Origin: UTCFX2 sp963788305
GTDB lineage: Bacteria; Chloroflexota; Anaerolineae; Anaerolineales; UBA4823
Assembly (NCBI GenBank): GCA_963788305.1
Contig: CAWBGK010000020.1
Coordinates: forward strand, 197,096 to 261,095
DNA length: 64,000 nucleotides
Reading direction: 5' to 3'
The notes under the pieces were generated by a model. That model saw only the letters and a program-made list of their open reading frames with translations. It did no database searches and was not told where the DNA came from. This document shows positions 56,858-64,000 of the stretch, piece by piece. How positions within the stretch are numbered: the first letter of the stretch is position 1; every line of letters starts with the position of its first letter. The position numbers and the translations under genes were made by a program.

Positions 56858-58152
56858 TGAAGTATTCCTGGCCACTGTTCTTTTTCCTGATTCTCAACAT
56901 TTCCGGCTGTAGCGGCTTGCCTGGTCTGACACCCACCCCACAGGTTGAGCTGCCACACTCGACCAGCCAACCCACACAATCTGAAAAAGCATGGCATCCG
57001 GTCATGCCAACTTCAACCCGTCAGGGACCTGTCCATCTGCGCATCTGGGTGCCTCCTGCGCTGAGCCCGTCAGCAGGCAAACCCTCTGGAAAGCTTATCC
57101 AGAGCCGCCTGGATGAGTTCCAATCGCGCAATCCAGATATCATCATCGAGACGAGGGTAAAAGCTTCGGAAGGACCCGGAGGGCTGCTGGATTCGCTAAG
57201 TTCAGCCAGCGCAGCCGCTCCAGCAGCCTTGCCTGACCTGGTTGCTCTACCGCGCGACCAGCTTGAAGCTGCTGCACTCAAAGGCTTAATACTGCCCATC
57301 GATGACCTTACAACAATTTTGGACGATCAAGATTGGTACCCCTATGCAGTTGATTTGGCTCATCTTCAGAATAACATTTATGGATTCCCATTCGCCGGAG
57401 ATGCTCTGGCTCAAATCTATCACACCGATCAAATCTCAGAACCTCTCACCAGCTGGACATCCGTCATGCAATCAAATTCATCTTTGGCGTTTGCTGCCGC
57501 TTCAGAGGCCCCTTTGTTTACCCTGGCCCAATACCAGGCGAATGAAGGACCGGTGACTGACGATCAGGGGCGCCCATTTTTAAACAGCAACAAACTCGGC
57601 GAAGTGCTTTCATTTTATCAATCCGCTTCGCAGGCTGGCATTATGCAGCCAGAGCTGCTCACAGCTTTCCAAAACGATGATCAAGTTTGGGAGGCATTCA
57701 CCCAAAATCGGGTCGATCTAATTGTCACCTGGGCCTCAAGAGTGCTTCAAAATCCGGCGGCTGGAACAGCGATCGCCCAAATTCCAACCCCGCATGAAGA
57801 GCCGTTTACGCTTGCATCAGGCTGGGTATGGGCTCTTGTTGGACGTGAAGATGAGAAAACTCGGCTGGCAGCAGATCTGGCCGAATTCCTGACTGACAGC
57901 CATTTTCTTGCAGATTGGACACAAGCCGCTGGTTACCTGCCAACTCGACCCAGCTCGCTTGACCTTTGGACAGAAGCCGCATTGAAAGAGCAAATTGGTA
58001 AGATTGCTGCAGCCTCTCGGCTTATACCACCCTCAGACGTGATAGCGAGTCTGGAAGCACCGCTTCAGCAGGCAGTTTTACAGGTATTGACAGATCAGGC
58101 GCTGCCGCTTACAGCCGCACAGGCAGCCGCATCAGCGTTAACCGGGCCTTAA
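56854..58152 (+). CDS. Extracellular solute-binding lipoprotein (family 1-like)
   Basis: This protein of about 432 residues has a lipoprotein signal ending in ISGCSG (Cys19). A Pro/Thr linker follows, then a periplasmic-binding-protein fold of the sugar-type extracellular solute-binding family (FQSRNPDIIIETRVKAS, then YGFPFAGDALAQIYH, and ASGWVWALVGRED). Binding-protein-dependent ABC importers use such proteins to deliver ligand, but no permease or ATPase is adjacent, so the partner transporter is unknown. The ATG overlaps the preceding M42 stop by four bases. Confidence 0.85.
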   Translation: MMKYSWPLFFFLILNISGCSGLPGLTPTPQVELPHSTSQPTQSEKAWHPVMPTSTRQGPVHLRIWVPPALSPSAGKPSGKLIQSRLDEFQSRNPDIIIETRVKASEGPGGLLDSLSSASAAAPAALPDLVALPRDQLEAAALKGLILPIDDLTTILDDQDWYPYAVDLAHLQNNIYGFPFAGDALAQIYHTDQISEPLTSWTSVMQSNSSLAFAAASEAPLFTLAQYQANEGPVTDDQGRPFLNSNKLGEVLSFYQSASQAGIMQPELLTAFQNDDQVWEAFTQNRVDLIVTWASRVLQNPAAGTAIAQIPTPHEEPFTLASGWVWALVGREDEKTRLAADLAEFLTDSHFLADWTQAAGYLPTRPSSLDLWTEAALKEQIGKIAAASRLIPPSDVIASLEAPLQQAVLQVLTDQALPLTAAQAAASALTGP

Positions 58153-58175
58153 ACTGGCTGCGGCGCGTTCGATGG

Positions 58176-58181
58176 TATCAT
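58176..58181 (+). promoter_or_regulatory. Leaderless extended -10 element (TGG-TATCAT) of the M23 peptidase gene
   Basis: TATCAT is preceded by TGG and followed by seven bases (GCCGGAT), then ATG at 58189. Confidence 0.55.
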
Positions 58182-58188
58182 GCCGGAT

Positions 58189-59359
58189 ATGATTGATCCT
58201 TCAACGGCCCAAGATCCCCCTCCAGACAAACCAGTATCGAGCTGGCTGTCATTCTGGGACCACACCTCCCGTCTGGGCCTTGCTGGAATTGTCTCACGAG
58301 TGGGCACGCATACCTTGCTGGTTGCACTGATCTTGATTGTCGCCTGGGGATTGCGCGAATTCTTCTTCCTTGACGGACCAAATTCGTTGGAAGGCGGGGT
58401 TTTTGCAGCAGTCCAGCCTACACCCACGCCAAATCAAATTGCGGCGGAGCTGCCGAGATTTCCACCCGCCGAATCACCTTTCGAAGGCATTCGCAGATCT
58501 CCTCACCTGCATACAGACGTCCCTTCCAGGCCTCGCGAAGAAGTCTCCATATATACTGTTCAAGCCGGAGATACCCTGTTCGGAATAGCCGACAAATTTG
58601 GGATTAAACCGGAGACCATTCTTTGGTCTAACCAACTCGTGCTGGCTGACAATCCTCACAGTCTGCGCCCCGGCCAGGAGCTGAACATATTGCCGGTGAA
58701 CGGCGCTTACTACCGCTGGTCGGCAGGTGATGGTCTTAACGGGGTTGCAAATTTCTTCCATATTGTCCCAGAAGAAATCCTGAATTATCCTGCAAACCAG
58801 CTGGACCCGAATCAGATCGGGGATTGGGCCAGCCCGAACATCGAGCCAGGCAAGTGGCTGGTCATACCCGACGGTCGGCGCGAGTTCGTATCCTGGAGTG
58901 CGCCTGCGATTCCTCTTGACGACCCTGGCGTCGCTAAAGTGCTCGGTCCTGGCGCATGCGAGAACATTGAAGGTGGCGTAGTAGGTACAGGAGTCTTCAT
59001 CTGGCCTACGAACAATCACTTTCTTTCGGGTTTTGATTACGAGCCGGAAGCCAATCACCCTGGAATCGACATCGACGGTGAGGAAGGCGATCCGATTTTT
59101 GCTTCAGACAACGGCGTCGTCGTCTACGCCGGTTGGAACACCTGGGGTTATGGGAATGTCATTGTAATCAACCACGCCAATGGCTGGCAAACGCTGCACG
59201 CTCACCTGAGCGGATACTATGTAAGCTGCGGTCAATTCGATCTATCAGGGCAATACAATCGGTGCTATGGGTAGCACAGGAAATTCGGACGGCTCTCACC
59301 TGCATTTTGAGATGATGTACAACGGTGTGAGGGTTAACCCCCACGATTACTTGCCATAA
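58189..59359 (+). CDS. LysM-M23 metalloendopeptidase, 3' frameshift
   Basis: This membrane-anchored peptidoglycan hydrolase has about 390 residues. One membrane helix lies near residues 40-60 (TLLVALILIVAWG). Two LysM-type modules follow (YTVQAGDTLFGIADKFGI near 125, then a second ending in VIPDGRREF). The C-terminal M23 domain has the metal ligands HPGIDIDGEEG (HxxxD) and LHAHLSGYY, and the last HxH lies in SHLHFEMM. That last motif is in another frame after a break near 59237; the native end is TAA 59357-59359 rather than 59274. ATG 58189 follows TATCAT by seven bases. It probably cuts peptide crosslinks in the envelope. Confidence 0.88.
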
Positions 59360-59377
59360 AACACTCAAAACTCTCGC

Positions 59378-60606
59378 TCATAACCTGGCTGCGAGCAGCG
59401 GAACGAGCATTTCCTCCGGATGAAGACCGCCGTGACGGCCGATCATCCTGTTTTCCTTTTCCGCCCACCACAGGTAGGCGCTTCCTTTCGCGATGACCAT
59501 CAAATCCCCAACGTGTTCCAGCAGTCTGGGATGCCGCTCCCCCATTCCCAGCAGTCCAGATCTGACCGCATGCTCCGCATCGAGCACATCAAATTGGTTC
59601 GGCCAGGCGCTCTCCAGATATTCTTTGACCGTGTCGATCTGACCTGGACGAACATAGAAATACGCCAGCCGATTCTCGCCGGTGGGCAGGAGATGGAGGT
59701 CTGCGGTTAAGGTCTGGATGAAATCGAAGATCATATTTTCGATCATAAGGGGTGGTGATGAGCCCATGATCCGCGGTCAGGATCAATAAGGTGTCTTTCC
59801 TTGCCGCTGCGCTTAACCGATTCAGGAAACAGCGACCGCATCGCTTCGCTGAAAATGGAAAACTCAGCAGCAGTGCGTTCATCATCAGGACCGTAGAAAT
59901 GACCAAAATGATCCACCTCTCCCCAATAGACCCAGAAAAAGGATGGAATACCAGCTTGATCCTCCAGCAGGCGACGCAAATTGACCCACAGATCGGCTGC
60001 GCTGCTGAAGGCTTTCATCGCTACGTCTTTCATCAGCATTCGAGATAGTCCTGAATGCGCGATGGAATGATTCTGAAGCGCAAACGACTGCACACCGTTT
60101 TTCAGCAGGTGGCTGCCAAGCGTGGGAAAGGGGAGATAATTCTCCGGCTCAAAGCCTGCCCGCTCCAATCCGCCCGGATCGCTCCTGAATGTGATCGGCA
60201 TCTGTAGGATCGTATTGGCAACCACGCCGTATTCTCGCATCCACATTTCATAACCTGTGATGCCGTGTTCCGCGGCGCTGTGTCCTGTCCAGAGTGCCGC
60301 GAGGGCTGCAGAGGTCGTGCTCGGGGTGATCGATGTGATCGGCGCAAACAGCCCCTGTTCAGCCAGTTTTCCCCAAATTGGCGCAGTGCCATCCTGCATC
60401 CACCGGATCAGACGATGGTAAGCCAGTGCATCCATCAAGACGACGATTATGTGCTGAATACCATACCCCAACGGGCCAAGTATTTCATCCACCCAGGGAC
60501 AAGCCCCAATTTCTGGCACGCCGAGCATGCGGCAAATACTCGCCGGCAGGTTGAGGATCGACCTTCCATGATAGAACGGCTGAACGAACTCAGTCCCCAG
60601 ATTCAA
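59378..60606 (-). CDS. Alkaline-phosphatase-superfamily (phosphodiesterase/PglZ-like) protein, frameshifted
   Basis: This protein of about 410 residues has the metal-binding layout of the alkaline phosphatase superfamily. It has an Asp in IIVVLMDALAY, the nucleophile Thr in ITPSTTSAALAALWTGH, GEVDHFGHFYGPDDE, and LILTADHGLITTP. GRHGGLHPEEMLVPLL lies at the C-terminus, as in type I phosphodiesterase/nucleotide pyrophosphatase relatives. It probably hydrolyses phosphomonoesters or phosphodiesters. Two frame breaks occur near 59815 and 59725. TTG 60606 is the first usual start, but GGGGAGGA at 60684-60677 precedes an in-frame ATC at 60672-60670, so the true start may lie upstream. It lies downstream of phnE on the same strand. 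Confidence 0.82.
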
Positions 60607-60727
60607 TCCCGCCAGGCGGTGCTCTTGCAGCCTGGCGAGATGTTTTTCAGTGTTGGAGGTTGTCTCAGTGATGGATTCCTCCCCGAGGGTTTAGATTAGA
60701 CAAATGCGAGATTAACCCCGCACTGCC

Positions 60728-62543
60728 TCAGACTATCTTTTCGCGCATATAAGAGCTTAGATAATCCATCGCTGCTACAACTATGGCTATCGCTATCATT
60801 TGGGTGCTCGCAGCTCGATAGTTGAGCAGGTTGATGTTCTGCAAGAGCAAGAATCCGATCCCACCACCGCCTGCAAAGCCGATAATCGTCGACATGCGCA
60901 CATTGATATCCCAGCGGTACATCGTGAAGGAAATATAGAGCGGGATGATCTGCGGAATTACGCTGTAGATGATGACCTGTATCCTTGTCGCCCCTGTGGC
61001 TTTCACCGCTTCCAACGGGCCAGGCATGATGCTTTCGACCTGTTCAGAATAGAGCTTTCCAAGCGCAGCGACCGTATGCAACGCTAATGCCAATACACCA
61101 GCAAAAGGTCCAATCCCAACCCAGACAACAAAGATAATCACCCAGATCAGTGCTTCGATCGCCCGCAGGCCATTCAGGATCGTGCGGGTAACGAAGTAGA
61201 TCGTCATCCCAATTGGAAGAGCATCCTTCTCCCGATTCGAATACACCGTCCATAAGCCTATACATGCGCCAACCAAAGCCGGCCCCCAGAAAACCACGAT
61301 CGGATTATGAATCTGGTAGATCCAATCGATCATTGCACCGATAATAACCCCAACCAGGGCAAAAGCCAGGGCTGCCAGCGGGTAATTAATCGCCAGACGT
61401 GTTGGTTTTGGCAGTGGGACAATATACCTCCGGCCCAGTTTGACCAGGAAGTTGCTTACAACTCCACCTCCAATTAACGCGGCAACCACTGCAATCAGCA
61501 GATTGAGGATAACACCCAAATTCTCCACAAAGGAGCCCATCATCCCGGCAAATCCGGGCTCCCGTGCCAGTCTTTCCCCAAAAGCGATCGCCAGACTGGC
61601 CAGCAGATACAATGCCATGATCGCCAACAGACAGCAATGGCGATGCTTACCATGCGCCCGATACGCAGCCACAATCCGGGTTCTTTCACTTCTTCCTGAG
61701 GAAGCGCCCATCGTGCGATTCGCCAGATCACCAGGCTGATCACCACGACGCCAGCCAGCGCGATCATTGGATTCTCGGTGAATCGTACGCTCTGACCACC
61801 CTAAAAAGCTGGCTACAGTACCTCCAATCCACATACCAATCGGCCAACCCAGCAGAGTCAGAGAAAGACCGTTCATCGGCAGCTTGATATCCTTCATGAT
61901 ATTCCGGGCGGCCATGAAGCTGACCGGGACGGCAAAGATGATGCCAAAGGTCGTCGCCAGTAGCGCCAGGAACACCGTCTCGATGATCTTGCCCCAGGTA
62001 TCGATTGCCGTCTTTGAAAGCCGCGGCTTGCCGACGTTATTGGATATGATCGTTCGGATAATCTGTGCCTGGTCGTCCGGCCTCGGCGGCAATTTCGCCT
62101 TGACCGAGAAATGACCCTTGTCGTCCGTCTCGTACGCTGCCAGACCTAAACTTAACTCCACTGGGGGGGATGAAATAAAGCTGGCCGCGATAATTGGACT
62201 GCAGGTTGAAGCCTTCTACTGTGATCACGGAACGAGGTTCTGCACAAGAGGGTGTGGCTGATAAATAAGGTTCACCTCGCTCAGGCTCCGGGACTACTAC
62301 TCCACCAGCTGGACAGGGTGTATAGTACGGCGTTTCGACAAGAACTTGAACCTGGTCGAATTCAACGATATCCGGATGGAAAAGGGCCCGAATGACGCGG
62401 GTCAGGCTTTGCTGGCGGGTAGGCGAATAAATCTCGTCAAACCCCATCTGTGTAACCTGAAAGCCGTAGGCGTAGATGACAATCGCAAGGATGATAATAA
62501 TTGCCAGACGAAATGAGTGCTTTAATGGAGATGTTTTCTTCAT
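60728..62543 (-). CDS. phnE: PhnE-type phosphonate/phosphate ABC permease, enlarged, frameshifted
   Basis: This permease of about 605 residues is more than twice the usual 260-290. One membrane helix (LAIIIILAIVIYAYG) leads to an extracytoplasmic region (about residues 45-150) with an Ig/IPT-like segment (SVITVEGFNLQSNYRGQLYF). The permease domain then begins (ETVFLALLATTFGIIFAVPV) and is interrupted by about 250 residues with extra helices. It resumes at LNGLRAIEALIWVIIFVVWV, then GIGPFAGVLALALHT, the EAA-like SIMPGPLEAVKATGATR, and ends DYLSSYMREKIV. Frame breaks occur near 62150, 61790 and 61635. ATG 62541-62543 starts ten bases after phnC. Confidence 0.83.
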
Positions 62544-62553
62544 TAACTGCTGC

Positions 62554-63306
62554 CTATCCCACCCGCTCGGCTTCCTTGCCGTAAATCTCTTTGAATTTCG
62601 TGTCATCTATTTCGTGGGGTAGCCCATCAAACACAAGCTTACCTTCATTCAACGCGACAACCCGGTCGGCGTAGCGGTGCACAAGGTCCAGAAAGTGCAG
62701 GCTGCAGAGCACGGTTACTTTGTCTTCTTTATTGATGTTTTCCAGGTACTGCATCGCACTGTGCGCCAGCACAGGATCGAGGCTTGCGACCGGTTCATCC
62801 GCCAGGATCATCTCCGGATCCTGCATGAGCGCGCGCGCCAGACCGACGCGCTGCTGCTGACCGCCGCTTAATTCATCAGCACGGTAGCTGGCTTTGTCTG
62901 CAATACCCACCCGGTCAAGCTGATGCATTGCTTTTTCGATATCTTCTTTTGGGAAACGGTTCAGCAGGCTCATGGCCGGATTGATATATCCCAACCTTCC
63001 TGCCAGCACATTCGTCAAAACGCTGGAACGGTGAACGAGATTGAAATGCTGGAAAACCATCCCGATCTTACGCCGAATCCGCCGCAGATCATCATCATTT
63101 GCTGCCGTCACATCCTGCCCATTCCAGATCACTTTCCCGGCAGTCGGATCGATCAAGCGGTTGATGCAGCGCAGTAAAGTGCTTTTTCCCGAACCGCTCA
63201 GCCCGATCACAGCCACAAACTGGCCTGGTGGGACTTCAAAGCTGACTTTGTCCAATGCCAGGACGCCGCCCTCATAAATCTTGACAAGCTCAATAATCTG
63301 CAGCAT
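62554..63306 (-). CDS. phnC: PhnC-type phosphonate/phosphate ABC ATPase
   Basis: This intact 250-residue ATPase energises the PhnE-type permease. It has Walker A VIGLSGSGKSTLLRC, the Q-loop GMVFQHFNLVHRSSV, the signature LSGGQQQRVGLARALM, Walker B MILADEPVASLDP, and the switch His in VLCSLHFLDLV. These match PhnC rather than general ATPases. ATG 63304-63306 has AGGTG five bases upstream; GTG 63312 is the alternative. It lies after a hairpin that separates it from phnD. Confidence 0.94.
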   Translation of the reverse strand: MLQIIELVKIYEGGVLALDKVSFEVPPGQFVAVIGLSGSGKSTLLRCINRLIDPTAGKVIWNGQDVTAANDDDLRRIRRKIGMVFQHFNLVHRSSVLTNVLAGRLGYINPAMSLLNRFPKEDIEKAMHQLDRVGIADKASYRADELSGGQQQRVGLARALMQDPEMILADEPVASLDPVLAHSAMQYLENINKEDKVTVLCSLHFLDLVHRYADRVVALNEGKLVFDGLPHEIDDTKFKEIYGKEAERVG

Positions 63307-63321
63307 ATTCACACCTAATCC

Positions 63322-63353
63322 AAGCCCCGGGTGGGAAATCCCATCCGGGGCTT
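63322..63353 (-). other. Intercistronic hairpin between phnD and phnC
   Basis: An inverted repeat with 14-bp arms (AAGCCCCGGGTGGG at 63322-63335, CCCATCCGGGGCTT at 63340-63353) has a four-base loop and one mismatch or wobble. On the minus strand it lacks a T tract, so it probably stabilises or processes the phnD message rather than ending it. Confidence 0.55.
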
Positions 63354-63372
63354 ATCTTAGAAAGAAAAGTGT

Positions 63373-64000
63373 TTATCTGAACTTTTCGATGGTTATTCCA
63401 AGGAATTCCACCAGCTGTCGGACGACATCATATTCCGCGTCCAAAGCCTTTTCCAGACCAGACCAGCCGTAGAAGTCCTCGCTGCCTATCGATTGATCTC
63501 CATTCCTCAGTCTCAGCGAAAGCGAGCAGGGCTTCTTCGATCTTTGCGCGCACGTCGGCCGGGAAATCAGGCCCGAAGGACAGCGTGTCATTCGGGATTG
63601 CATCGGTCAGACCCAGGATGCGGACCTTCTGAACAACATCCGGAGCTTCCTCGCGCAGGTTCGCTCGAGCGTCCAGCACACGCCAGTCGCCGCACATAAG
63701 CTTCTCGCCATCCGCGCTGGGAGCGCAGGACTCGATCATATCTGCCGGGATATCGGGCTCATCGCCGACCTTCCAGGGCTCTTCGCCTTCAGGCTTAAGT
63801 GGGGCGCTGTAGAAAGCAGTGCCGAAATCAGCTTCACCATTGTATACCGCCCGGACAGCTTCTGGATGACCGCCAGCTTCCAGGGTTTCGCCAACCGTGA
63901 TGCCCGCATTGTTCAAAGCCACCTGCGGGAACAGGTAGCCAGAGGTCGAGCCAGCATCCGGGTAAGCCCATTTCTTGCCTTCAAGGTCTGCAAGCGTCTG
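63373..64000 (-). CDS. phnD: PhnD-type phosphonate/phosphate-binding protein, 5'-truncated and frameshifted
   Basis: The gene runs off the right edge, so about 210 C-terminal residues are present. They match the type 2 periplasmic-binding fold of PhnD: LADLEGKKWAYPDAGSTSGY, then GGHPEAVRAVYNGEADFGTA and SFGPDFPADVRAKIEEALL. The protein would capture phosphonate or a related phosphorus compound and deliver it to the PhnE-type permease. The frame breaks near 63490, joining EEWRSIDRQ to SEDFYGWSGLEKAL; the native stop is TAA at 63373-63375. The hairpin that follows may keep this message more abundant than phnC-phnE. Confidence 0.9.

Noticed and set aside
1..64000. Insertion sequence or prophage as the cause of gene breaks
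   Set aside because: No transposase, integrase, terminal inverted repeats or phage structural genes are seen; breaks are single-base.
1..64000. tRNA or rRNA genes
   Set aside because: No convincing cloverleaf with a GTTCNANNC T-arm and acceptor stem, and no rRNA-like stretches, were found by eye.

Overview
The window is dense bacterial chromosome of moderate-to-high GC. It most likely comes from a Chloroflexota genome of the Anaerolineae type. That placement is an inference from gene content and style: proline/threonine-rich linkers on LysM and M23 proteins, many lipoproteins with LxxC boxes, tandem M42 peptidases, paired AI-2E permeases, a CydDC fusion, and housekeeping genes (ftsK end, dnaA, dnaK, selA, tsaD, greA, lysS, pheST). 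I see no tRNA, rRNA, CRISPR array, insertion sequence or phage genes.

Layout. 1-4.2 kb: ftsK 3' end, a CapA-like lipoprotein, then convergent LysM and beta-propeller envelope proteins. 4.2-11.2 kb: a flippase-like membrane protein with an FAD enzyme, a CubicO-type hydrolase, a THUMP-like methyltransferase, a small HAD protein and a phospholipase-D-like lipoprotein. 11.4-18.1 kb: a HerA/FtsK-like ATPase with a coiled coil, a SixA-type phosphatase, a sortase broken by an in-frame amber codon, a small membrane protein and two AI-2E permeases. 18.2-26.6 kb: dnaA (minus) divergent from dnaK, then a membrane protein, selA, an M24 peptidase and tsaD. 26.7-37.2 kb: a PAS/GAF/GGDEF protein, an exopolysaccharide-type set (GT4 glycosyltransferase, heparinase-like lyase, bi-domain oxidoreductase) with an unknown secreted protein inserted, an M29 aminopeptidase and a GDPD. 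37.2-45.7 kb: CydDC, a DUF5698/UPF0316 protein, alpha-glucan phosphorylase and a homocysteine methyltransferase-MTHFR fusion. 45.7-51.9 kb: a minus-strand translation block greA, lysS, T-box leader, pheS, pheT. 52.1-59.4 kb: a PIG-L deacetylase, a PT-rich protein, three M42 peptidases with a solute-binding lipoprotein, and an M23 endopeptidase. 59.4-64 kb: phnD-phnC-phnE-type phosphonate/phosphate uptake genes followed by an alkaline-phosphatase-superfamily gene.

Two things colour the whole reading. First, about 20 genes are split by roughly 33 apparent single-base frameshifts, including essential dnaK, pheT, lysS and greA. Several sit in short homopolymers, so they look like sequencing or assembly errors. 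I report such genes as single loci with reconstructed ends. Second, at least ten genes that begin a transcription unit have a TANNNT hexamer only 5-8 bases (mostly 6-8) before the start codon and no Shine-Dalgarno sequence. This points to common leaderless transcription and let me choose several starts.

The most interesting items are the leaderless-promoter pattern, a T-box riboswitch ahead of pheST with a TTC (Phe) specifier, an unusually large PhnE-type permease with an extracytoplasmic Ig-like domain and extra membrane segments, and the amber codon between the sortase catalytic His and Cys.
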